A stretch of DNA of 16,255 bases from the NCBI GenBank assembly GCA_017543645.1, contig JAFYFR010000079.1, positions 1-16,255 on the forward strand. The letters run 5' to 3'. A model generated the notes under the pieces. The model was not told the DNA's origin, ran no database searches, and saw nothing but the letters and a program-made list of their open reading frames with translations. The translations under genes and the position numbers were made by a program. Below are positions 8,316-14,736 of this stretch, piece after piece. Origin of the DNA: Bacteroidales bacterium (lineage in GTDB: Bacteria; Bacteroidota; Bacteroidia; Bacteroidales; UBA3824). Every line of letters begins with the position of its first letter. Position 1 is the stretch's first letter.

Positions 8316-9338
8316 ATGGGATTATTTTCATTTTTCACACAAGAACTGGCGATGGATCTCGGCACCGCCAACACGGTAATCATCATGCACGACAAAATCG
8401 TGGTAGACGAGCCGTCAATTGTGGCAATAGACCATATCTCCGAAAAAACTATCGCGATAGGTATGAAGGCCCAGCTCATGCACGGCAAGACCCACGAGAA
8501 CATCAGGACTATACGTCCACTAAGGGACGGCGTTATAGCAGACTTCAAGGCTGCCGAAATGATGATTCGCGGCATGATTAAGATGGGCAACGCCAAACGC
8601 CTGTTTTTCAACCCGTCGATCAAGATTGTGGTAGGCATTCCCTCTGGCAGCACCGAGGTGGAACGCCGTGCCGTACGCGACTCTGCCGAACACGCTGGCG
8701 CACGCGAAGTGTGGATGATATTCGAGCCCATGGCGGCCGCTCTCGGTATCGGAGTTGACGTGGAGGCTCCCGAAGGAAACATGATTGTAGATATAGGCGG
8801 CGGTACTACCGAAATCGCTGTTATCTCGCTCGGCGGCATTGTCTGCAACCGCAGCATCCGTATCGCCGGCGACGACTTTACTGAGGACATCATGGAGTAT
8901 ATGCGCCACCAGCACAACATCAAGGTGTTCGACCGCACCGCCGAAGCCATCAAAATCAACGTCGGCTCAGCCATCACCGACCTCGAAGACCCGCCCGCCG
9001 ACTACATGGTTCGCGGACCCCACCAGATGACAGCACTCCCCGTGGAGATTCCTATCTCGTATCAGGAGATAGCCCACTGCCTCGACAAGTCGATTTGCAA
9101 AATCGAAGCGGCTATCCTCAACGTTCTGGAGCAGACTCCTCCCGAGCTTTACGCCGATATTTTCAAAAACGGAATACACCTCACCGGCGGCGGCGCATTG
9201 TTGCGAGGATTGGACAAACGCCTGTCAGAAAAGACCAACCTGCCCGTAAAAGTATCGGAAGACCCTCTGCACGCTGTGGCACGAGGCACTGGCATCGCTT
9301 TGAAAAATGTTGACAAATTCCCGTTTTTGCTTAAATAA
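8316..9338 (+). CDS. mreB: Rod-shape-determining actin homologue MreB
   Basis: MreB polymerises on the inner face of the cytoplasmic membrane and guides cell-wall elongation. The 340-residue protein shows the actin-fold nucleotide motifs: phosphate 1 DLGTANT (14-20), phosphate 2 DIGGGTTE (159-166) and the adenosine motif TGGGALLRGLD (290-300). The start MGLFSFF is the usual short amphipathic N-terminus. It is first in an mreB-mreC-mreD set and follows purH. No TAnnTTTG box was found in the 71-base gap, so it likely relies on a promoter further upstream. A strong hairpin follows the stop immediately. Confidence 0.97.
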   Translation: MGLFSFFTQELAMDLGTANTVIIMHDKIVVDEPSIVAIDHISEKTIAIGMKAQLMHGKTHENIRTIRPLRDGVIADFKAAEMMIRGMIKMGNAKRLFFNPSIKIVVGIPSGSTEVERRAVRDSAEHAGAREVWMIFEPMAAALGIGVDVEAPEGNMIVDIGGGTTEIAVISLGGIVCNRSIRIAGDDFTEDIMEYMRHQHNIKVFDRTAEAIKINVGSAITDLEDPPADYMVRGPHQMTALPVEIPISYQEIAHCLDKSICKIEAAILNVLEQTPPELYADIFKNGIHLTGGGALLRGLDKRLSEKTNLPVKVSEDPLHAVARGTGIALKNVDKFPFLLK

Positions 9339-9341
9339 ACT

Positions 9342-9379
9342 AAAGGTGTCGGCAGAGTTAGCGCTCTACCGACACCTTT
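9342..9379 (+). terminator. Strong hairpin between mreB and mreC (attenuator or processing site)
   Basis: AAAGGTGTCGG (9342-9352) pairs perfectly with CCGACACCTTT (9369-9379). After one C/A mismatch the inner AGAG/CTCT extends the stem, with loop TTAGCG. It lies 3 bases after the mreB stop and 11 bases before the mreC ATG. Only three Ts end the stem and the following ATATATAG is not a U-tract. It may therefore act as a partial terminator or an mRNA-stabilising or processing hairpin that lowers mreCD expression relative to mreB. Confidence 0.5.
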
Positions 9380-9390
9380 ATATATAGTAT

Positions 9391-10227
9391 ATGGATAGTT
9401 TATTAAGATTTTTAAAAAAAATACACTTCCAAATCATTTTCATCGCTTTGGAGGTGATAGCGCTTATTCTGGCTATCGGCGGCGACGCAAAACGTAACAG
9501 CACTTTCTGCACATCTGCCAATTTCGTAACAGGGGCTATCTACAACGCCACGTGGTCGTATGTAAGGTATACCAATCTCCGCGAGGAGAACGATATGCTC
9601 ATGGAGCAGCTGCTCAACGCCCGTAAAAAAAGCAGCATCTTTTATGTAGCCGACACTGCCACTTTCAAAAATCAGAACGACTCCACCGGTAAACTCAAAT
9701 ACCGATTTATCACCGCCTCGGTTCTCAAAAACTCCACCAACCGCAGCAACAACTTCATGACCCTCGACGTGGGCGAAAAACAAGGCGTGCATCCCGACAT
9801 GGCCGTGGTGTCGGCAGCTGGCGCGGTGGGCATAGTGGTTAACACATCGGAAAATTTCTCACTCGCCATCTCGCTGCTCAACAACAAGGTGGGTATCAGC
9901 GCAAAACTCAAAAACAGCAATTTCTACGGAAAACTCAACTGGGACGGCGAAGACTACCACACCGCCATACTTCACGAAATTCCAAATCACGTGCCTATCC
10001 AGAGCGGCGACACCGTGGTAACAAGCGGCTATTCCGCAATATTTCCTCCCGGAATACCAATCGCCGTGATAGATTCGTTTGTTCGCAACAGCGACGACAA
10101 CTTTTACAGCATCAAAGTCAGGTTCACCACCGATTTGAAATGCCTTTCAAACGTGTTTGTGATTGAAAACACAATGCAGGAGGAACAATATCAGTTAGAA
10201 GCAGAAGAATCAAAATTTGTTAGATAA
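9391..10227 (+). CDS. mreC: Rod-shape-determining protein MreC
   Basis: MreC is a bitopic inner-membrane protein that links MreB to periplasmic wall-synthesis enzymes, notably PBP2. The 278-residue product has a short cytoplasmic N-terminus and a single membrane segment (about residues 12-31, IHFQIIFIALEVIALILAI). A short coiled coil follows around residues 55-75 (LREENDMLMEQLLNARK). The periplasmic beta-domain includes VGEKQGVHPDMAVVSAAGAVG and, near the end, GDTVVTSGYSAIFPPGIPI, both typical of MreC. It starts just after the mreB-mreC hairpin and its stop overlaps the mreD start by one base (TAATG), implying translational coupling. Confidence 0.95.
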   Translation: MDSLLRFLKKIHFQIIFIALEVIALILAIGGDAKRNSTFCTSANFVTGAIYNATWSYVRYTNLREENDMLMEQLLNARKKSSIFYVADTATFKNQNDSTGKLKYRFITASVLKNSTNRSNNFMTLDVGEKQGVHPDMAVVSAAGAVGIVVNTSENFSLAISLLNNKVGISAKLKNSNFYGKLNWDGEDYHTAILHEIPNHVPIQSGDTVVTSGYSAIFPPGIPIAVIDSFVRNSDDNFYSIKVRFTTDLKCLSNVFVIENTMQEEQYQLEAEESKFVR

Positions 10228-10745
10228 TGGACTTAAGGGGCTATCTCAAAGTATTAGGAGCGTATGTGCTTATAGTATTGGTGCAAGTGCTGATTTTCAA
10301 CCATATAAAAATCAGTCCGCTAAGCATTACGCCTATGTTCTACGTGCTGTTCATATTGATAGTGCCGTTTGAAGTACCCAACTGGCTGCAGCTGTTTTTT
10401 GCCTTCGTGCTCGGCTACACTGTCGACATGTTTGCCGATTCGCCCGGACTAAACACTGCCGCGTCGGTTTTCATGGCGTTTTTGCGTCCCATGATACTCA
10501 ATATGTTAGCTCCGCGCGACGGTTACGAGTCGGGGCTTTACCCCTACCTTACATACATGGGTATGGCGTGGTTTGTCCGCTACTGCATTCCGTTGGTAGT
10601 AGCGCACCATCTCTCCTACTTCCTAATCGACTCTATAGGCTTTTTCCACTTCTCGCAAGTCTTAATCAGAATCGTTGCCACCTCTGGTGTAACGGTGGTA
10701 TTCATCATCCTATCGCAGTTCATCGCATTCCGAAAACGGAACTAA
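10227..10745 (+). CDS. mreD: Rod-shape-determining protein MreD
   Basis: This 172-residue, very hydrophobic protein is predicted to span the inner membrane several times (about 5-6 segments, e.g. LGAYVLIVLVQVLIFNHI at the N-terminus and VTVVFIILSQFIAF at the C-terminus). MreD is the multispanning partner of MreC in the elongasome. Identity rests on size, hydrophobicity and position directly after mreC, with a one-base start/stop overlap, and on conserved features such as GYTVDMFADSPGLNTAAS. In Bacteroidales mreD is usually followed by mrdA (PBP2) and rodA. Here a xylanase gene follows instead. The mreD stop itself overlaps another ATG at 10745 in the same TAATG arrangement. Confidence 0.92.
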   Translation: MDLRGYLKVLGAYVLIVLVQVLIFNHIKISPLSITPMFYVLFILIVPFEVPNWLQLFFAFVLGYTVDMFADSPGLNTAASVFMAFLRPMILNMLAPRDGYESGLYPYLTYMGMAWFVRYCIPLVVAHHLSYFLIDSIGFFHFSQVLIRIVATSGVTVVFIILSQFIAFRKRN

Positions 10746-10801
10746 TGGTACCCTTCCGCTTAAAAAGAAACTTATTCAATACTTTTAATTTTTTTATACA
10801 A

Positions 10802-12553
10802 ATGAAAAAAATATTACTACTTACCGCAGCCACGCTACTCTTTATTTCAGGCTGCAAAAACGACGACTCAAAAGACGTTGAGCCGCAAAAACAGGAAAAA
10901 GAAAAGCCCGCTCCAAAACAAACCACGTCCACATTGCACATCAGAAACAACAAGCTCTCCAATCAAGCATACCAAGTGCAGTATTTTGTGGCAGACAACA
11001 TCGGGGTCAAAAAGGGTAATCCATACGACATCATTATCAAGCTTAAGGCTTCCAAGGAGGCCAAGCTGTCGTTCCTTGTCGGCGACTGGCAAAATACAGT
11101 CAGCCTTTCGCTTGACGCTACTACCGAAATGAAAGAACACAAGATTTCATTCGTACCAAAAGCCGATGATGGTCATGTACTATTCCAAACTGGTGATTTT
11201 GTTGGCGATATCTACATTGAAAGCGTAACCATTACCCACAAAGGCAGCGGAAAAACAATTCCACTTACCGAACAACAAAAACACGACACTCTTGTATGGG
11301 CAATGGATCATTGGATTGATGGTATGATGACTGCCACTGATGGTTTTGTAAAAGCTTGGGACGTGGTTAACGAAGCTATCTCGGGTGGCGGTAATATTGA
11401 TGGATATTACGCTCTACAACACTCTTCTAACCCTAACGACGATGCTGTTGTGGTTAAGTCGGGTAATTTCTTCTGGCAAGATTATATGGGCGACATTGAC
11501 TATGTGCGTACAGCAGTAGCCAGCGCAAGAAAGCACTTCAAAGGCGACCCCGACGAACTGAAACTCTTTGTCAACGACTACAACCTTGAAAGCGACTGGG
11601 ACGACAACAAGAAGCTCAAAAGCCTTATCTACTGGGTAGACAAATGGGAAGCTGACGGAATTACAAAAATTGACGGTCTTGGAACTCAAATGCACATTTC
11701 GTATTACAATGACGAAGGAACACAAAAAAGCAAAGAGGAGCACATAGTAAAAATGTTTGAACTAATGGCAGCTACCGGCAAACTCGTTCGCGTATCGGAA
11801 CTTGATATGGGCTATGTGCGTGGTGGCTCGCAACTTAAAACCTCGCAAGTTACCGCCACCGAACTTCAACAGATGGCCGACTATTACGAATTTATCCTCA
11901 AAAAATATTTTGAAATTATTCCTCCTGAACAACAATACGGATTTTGCCAATGGTGTATGACCGATGCTCCCGACAATACCAGCTGGCGTGCTGGCGAACC
12001 TGTGGGTATTTGGAAATCGGGATACATCAGAAAAGCTGCTTACAAAGGTTTTGCACAAGGTCTCGCTGAAACAAAACTCACAGACGACCTTGGCAACTTA
12101 AAACCCCTTAAAAGCTATATTGACCGCACTAAACACCCTATTTTCAAATTCAGCGGTGCGCTCGATGTTAACGACTTTGCAAGTAATTCCACACTCAAAA
12201 CCATCGTAAAGGAAAACTTCGACGAAGTGGTGGCTGGCAATGCCATGAAATACCAATCGTGTGTTAATGGTGGTGGTGATATGGATTTCAGCCGTGTTAA
12301 AACATTTATAACTAATGCAAAAAACGCTGGCGTAACAATTTTTGGACACACACTGGCTTGGCATTCGCAACAACAACCCGGCTATCTGCTCGGACTTATG
12401 AAAGATATTGAAGTAGAAGTTCCCGACGAAGAAAAAGTTGACGTGGTAAATTACTCAATAAATTTTGATGGTATGTCTACATACACAATGTGGCGTTCCG
12501 ACAACGATGCCAACAACAACGTAGACTACTCAGTAAGTATAGTTAAACAATAA
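10802..12553 (+). CDS. Lipoprotein GH10 endo-1,4-beta-xylanase with circularly permuted domain order
   Basis: The predicted lipoprotein (583 aa) cleaves beta-1,4-xylan. Its lipobox is ISGC (Cys18), and the following KNDD resembles a Bacteroidetes surface-export signal. After a charged linker (19-40), residues 41-155 resemble the later part of a CBM4_9 module. Residues of about 155-420 are the C-terminal part of the GH10 barrel: WDVVNEAI with acid/base E191, NDYNLESDWD, GLGTQMHI, nucleophile E333 in VSELDM, and SWRAGEPVGIW. Residues of about 436-525 are the N-terminal part of the barrel: FKFSGALD, GNAMKY with K483, and GHTLAWHSQQ at 515-524. Residues of about 547-583 resemble the first strands of the CBM. 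In normal Bacteroidetes GH10 enzymes the CBM is inserted between these barrel halves, N half first, so this one is circularly permuted. The ATG at 10802 is chosen because it starts the signal peptide. An in-frame ATG at 10745 overlaps the mreD stop and would add 19 residues. Two tandem stops (TAA TAG) end the gene. Confidence 0.85.
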   Translation: MKKILLLTAATLLFISGCKNDDSKDVEPQKQEKEKPAPKQTTSTLHIRNNKLSNQAYQVQYFVADNIGVKKGNPYDIIIKLKASKEAKLSFLVGDWQNTVSLSLDATTEMKEHKISFVPKADDGHVLFQTGDFVGDIYIESVTITHKGSGKTIPLTEQQKHDTLVWAMDHWIDGMMTATDGFVKAWDVVNEAISGGGNIDGYYALQHSSNPNDDAVVVKSGNFFWQDYMGDIDYVRTAVASARKHFKGDPDELKLFVNDYNLESDWDDNKKLKSLIYWVDKWEADGITKIDGLGTQMHISYYNDEGTQKSKEEHIVKMFELMAATGKLVRVSELDMGYVRGGSQLKTSQVTATELQQMADYYEFILKKYFEIIPPEQQYGFCQWCMTDAPDNTSWRAGEPVGIWKSGYIRKAAYKGFAQGLAETKLTDDLGNLKPLKSYIDRTKHPIFKFSGALDVNDFASNSTLKTIVKENFDEVVAGNAMKYQSCVNGGGDMDFSRVKTFITNAKNAGVTIFGHTLAWHSQQQPGYLLGLMKDIEVEVPDEEKVDVVNYSINFDGMSTYTMWRSDNDANNNVDYSVSIVKQ

Positions 12554-12574
12554 TAGTCTTACTTATATGAACAT

Positions 12575-12615
12575 AAAAAAACTGCAACCCTCAAATGAGG
12601 ATTGCAGTTTTTTTT
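12575..12615. terminator. Bidirectional terminator between the xylanase and ptuB genes
   Basis: ACTGCAA pairs with TTGCAGT and, after one C/A mismatch, CCTC pairs with GAGG around the loop AAAT. The stem is flanked by seven As (12575-12581) and eight Ts (12608-12615), so it gives a U-tract in either direction. It lies between convergent genes: 22 bases after the xylanase stop and about 70 bases beyond the ptuB stop. The remaining bases 12616-12688 show nothing further. Confidence 0.9.
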
Positions 12616-12688
12616 ATTGGTGATAAAGTGTTAACTCTCCTTAAACAGTTCAAAGAACAACTATTTTTGTTTAAAAGTAAGTAATCTT

Positions 12689-13423
12689 CTATTTGGGCAT
12701 TGCGATTTTTATCAAAGTCTTTTTAATTTCTTCTAATTCGTTATCCCACAAATAGTTATCTTTTAAATAAGATTCTAATTCCTTGTAAGTTTCATCTTCA
12801 TAGAGAATATAAGTAGAGATTACTGCCGAATATGCGTATTTCGGACCGCAACTTTCTAATACAGATTTAATTTTTGAAATATAATTCCTTTTTTTAACAG
12901 CAGTAGCTGCCATTTTTAACAATTCAAACAGATTTTCTAAATTCTCAGCAACCATAAAACCCATCTTTGACCTTGGATTTATAAAGTGTTCTCTGTCGTT
13001 TATAGCAAGTACATCTCTTGTTGTTTCCCCTTTTTCGTTTCTTGGATAGTATTTGAATGCCTTTACATAAAGGTATTCTTTCGGATTATCAATAAGAGGG
13101 TTGACGATCGGTTCTGCAACGACATCATGGTTGCCTTTTGTGGTGTTACATTTTTTGCATGATGGCAAGAGGTTGCCCCATTCTACAACAAAGTCTTTAT
13201 ATTTGTTCTTGTTCTTAAAATGGTCAATCTCCATATAATTGCTTTCTGTGTTAAGTAGTTGCTCCGAATATGCGCACTTACAGTTGGTCATTTCAAGCAA
13301 TGCCTTCTCGATATATGGTTTCTTCCATACAGGAGAGCCGTCTTGTTTGAATTTTTCTGTCAATTGATGCTTTACTTCGTCTGTGAGTTCGTCAGGCGGA
13401 CCTATGAGATTAATCTTTATCAT
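12689..13423 (-). CDS. ptuB: HNH endonuclease of the PtuB / TIGR02646 type (Septu effector)
   Basis: The 244-residue protein has an HNH nuclease core near its N-terminus: CKCAYSE (48-54), then MEIDHF with D67-H68, WGNLLPSCKKCNTTKGNH with N84, and the zinc ligands C89 and C92. This layout matches the TIGR02646/PtuB family, the nuclease partner of the PtuA ATPase in Septu anti-phage defence. Family members usually have C-x-Y-C at the first zinc site. Here the second Cys is S53, and C48 two residues upstream of C50 may substitute. The C-terminal 140 residues are helical, with no recognised motif. The start ATG lies 14 bases inside the end of ptuA, so translation is likely coupled. The gene is visibly more AT-rich than the plus-strand housekeeping genes, consistent with horizontal acquisition. 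The Septu assignment is inferred from the pair. Confidence 0.82.
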   Translation of the reverse strand: MIKINLIGPPDELTDEVKHQLTEKFKQDGSPVWKKPYIEKALLEMTNCKCAYSEQLLNTESNYMEIDHFKNKNKYKDFVVEWGNLLPSCKKCNTTKGNHDVVAEPIVNPLIDNPKEYLYVKAFKYYPRNEKGETTRDVLAINDREHFINPRSKMGFMVAENLENLFELLKMAATAVKKRNYISKIKSVLESCGPKYAYSAVISTYILYEDETYKELESYLKDNYLWDNELEEIKKTLIKIAMPK

Positions 13424-14636
13424 CGATTTCCATTTGAGATAGTTGTAATTTTAAAAGTCTTCTTGCAGGATTGTTTGGATGGAGAATTTTGATGAGTGTA
13501 TCGTATGCCTGACGAGCCTTTTCAACATCGTTATTATCAAGACCTTCGTCAAATAGTTTATATGTCTCTTGCAAGTAATTAGATTGAATGTCGTTGGATA
13601 ATTTCATCGTATCTCGCAAAATTTCCTCGACAGTCCAACCACTGAAATCGGTAACAGGCGAATGTTCTACTACTATGTTTTCATCTTCGCGGCGCAACAC
13701 ATACAGATTAACTTCTTGCATTGATTGAATTATCAACGGGCTGTGTGTTGTTACAATGAATTGCACATTCTTGAATATCTCTGACACATAAGAAATGATT
13801 TCACGTTGCCATTTTGGATGCAGGTGCAGGTCTATTTCATCAACCAAAACAACGGCACTTTCCAGTAGCGGATTTTCTGATTCTGTGAATGTTTCAAACA
13901 TCCTTTGACACAAATCAACTACCCACGAAAGCATTGATTGATAACCAAATCCAAGTTCGTTGTATCTGAACCAGCCGTCCTTAGTTTTGAAAAGAACATA
14001 ATTACGACCATCATCAGTGCTTTTAAAATCGAAGTCGTCAATTTCAGGAAAAACGTTGCTACATATTACATCGCGTATTTTTTCTAAACGTGTTTTTGCA
14101 ACCTTATTATTGTTTTTTGAAGCATAATCAAGTTGCATTAGCCATTCTTGAATATTTACAAGCCGTTTCTCATGTGTAAACAATGTATCACAATCGTCTC
14201 CTTCTTGATTATGATCCGAAACTGTATTATTGTTGACAGAAGGATAACGGCTTACGCCGTAACCAAAGATGTATAGTTTTTTTAATACATCAGATGTATC
14301 CTGTGGAACTATTGCGTTTGTATACGTCCATTCATTTCTATGATTTATTAAATTACATACAACTTCAATATATGGAGTATTGTTTTTTTGTTTGCGAAAA
14401 AAATTAGGGACTAGTTCTGCGTTAGGCGATTCTTTTGAAAAAACTATTACAGGCCTCATATCCGCTATTGCCTGCAATATTCTTGTCTTTCCCGTATTGT
14501 TATTGCCTAACAATACAGTCCATTGAAAAATTTCATCGTTAGTTTCGGGCTTGCTACAATCAATAGTTACATTTTCCATTCCTTTATAGGATTGGATAGA
14601 TACAGACCTAATTTTAATGTCTTTGTTCACTTTCAT
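13410..14636 (-). CDS. ptuA: AAA/ABC-type ATPase of the PtuA type (Septu defence)
   Basis: This 408-residue SMC/RecF-like ATPase carries Walker A GNNNTGKT (44-51), an ABC-signature-like region GYQSMLSWVVDL (231-242), Walker B VVLVDEID with D266-E267, a D-loop-like LHLHP, and the switch histidine H298 in VTTHSPLI. Helices between the ATPase halves are short, so a long coiled-coil arm is absent. Immediately downstream and overlapping is an HNH nuclease of the PtuB type. This ATPase-plus-HNH pairing defines Septu, where the ATPase is thought to control the nuclease during phage infection. The same pair also serves as the effector of some retrons, but no reverse transcriptase lies in the window. 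It has a good TAnnTTTG box 30 bases upstream. The sequence is AT-rich compared with its neighbours. Without the partner it would be called only an AAA family ATPase. Confidence 0.85.
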   Translation of the reverse strand: MKVNKDIKIRSVSIQSYKGMENVTIDCSKPETNDEIFQWTVLLGNNNTGKTRILQAIADMRPVIVFSKESPNAELVPNFFRKQKNNTPYIEVVCNLINHRNEWTYTNAIVPQDTSDVLKKLYIFGYGVSRYPSVNNNTVSDHNQEGDDCDTLFTHEKRLVNIQEWLMQLDYASKNNNKVAKTRLEKIRDVICSNVFPEIDDFDFKSTDDGRNYVLFKTKDGWFRYNELGFGYQSMLSWVVDLCQRMFETFTESENPLLESAVVLVDEIDLHLHPKWQREIISYVSEIFKNVQFIVTTHSPLIIQSMQEVNLYVLRREDENIVVEHSPVTDFSGWTVEEILRDTMKLSNDIQSNYLQETYKLFDEGLDNNDVEKARQAYDTLIKILHPNNPARRLLKLQLSQMEIDDKD

Positions 14637-14665
14637 TTCTTGGTGTACTTTGGAATTATCAGATG

Positions 14666-14673
14666 CAAATGTA
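14666..14673 (-). promoter_or_regulatory. Probable -7 box of the ptuAB promoter
   Basis: On the minus strand this reads TACATTTG, a match to TAnnTTTG, 29 bases upstream of the ptuA ATG. It directly abuts the end of the terminator hairpin of the upstream operon, so any -33 element would lie inside that hairpin. No clear TTTG is seen there. Confidence 0.5.
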
Positions 14674-14714
14674 AAAAAAACGACGGATAAATATGCATTA
14701 TCCGTCGTTTTTTT
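14674..14714. terminator. Bidirectional terminator downstream of the decarboxylase operon
   Basis: A near-perfect palindrome: seven As plus CGACGGATAA (14681-14690) pair with TTATCCGTCG (14698-14707) plus seven Ts, around the 7-base loop ATATGCA. On the minus strand it lies 22 bases after the OadB-type stop and gives a clean U-tract, ending the decarboxylase transcript just before the ptuA promoter. Confidence 0.93.
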
Positions 14715-14736
14715 ATAATCAAATCAATTTGTTCTC

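Noticed and set aside
10568..10801. Longer N-terminus for the xylanase, starting inside mreD
   Set aside because: It is an out-of-frame extension into a conserved gene. A canonical lipoprotein signal peptide begins at 10802.
10746..10801. Promoter directly before the xylanase gene
   Set aside because: TACTTTTA at 10780-10787 misses the final G of TAnnTTTG and has no -33 partner. It is too weak to call, so read-through from the mre operon remains possible.
12689..14636. Retron with PtuAB effector
   Set aside because: No reverse transcriptase gene is present in the window or between the flanking genes, so stand-alone Septu is preferred.
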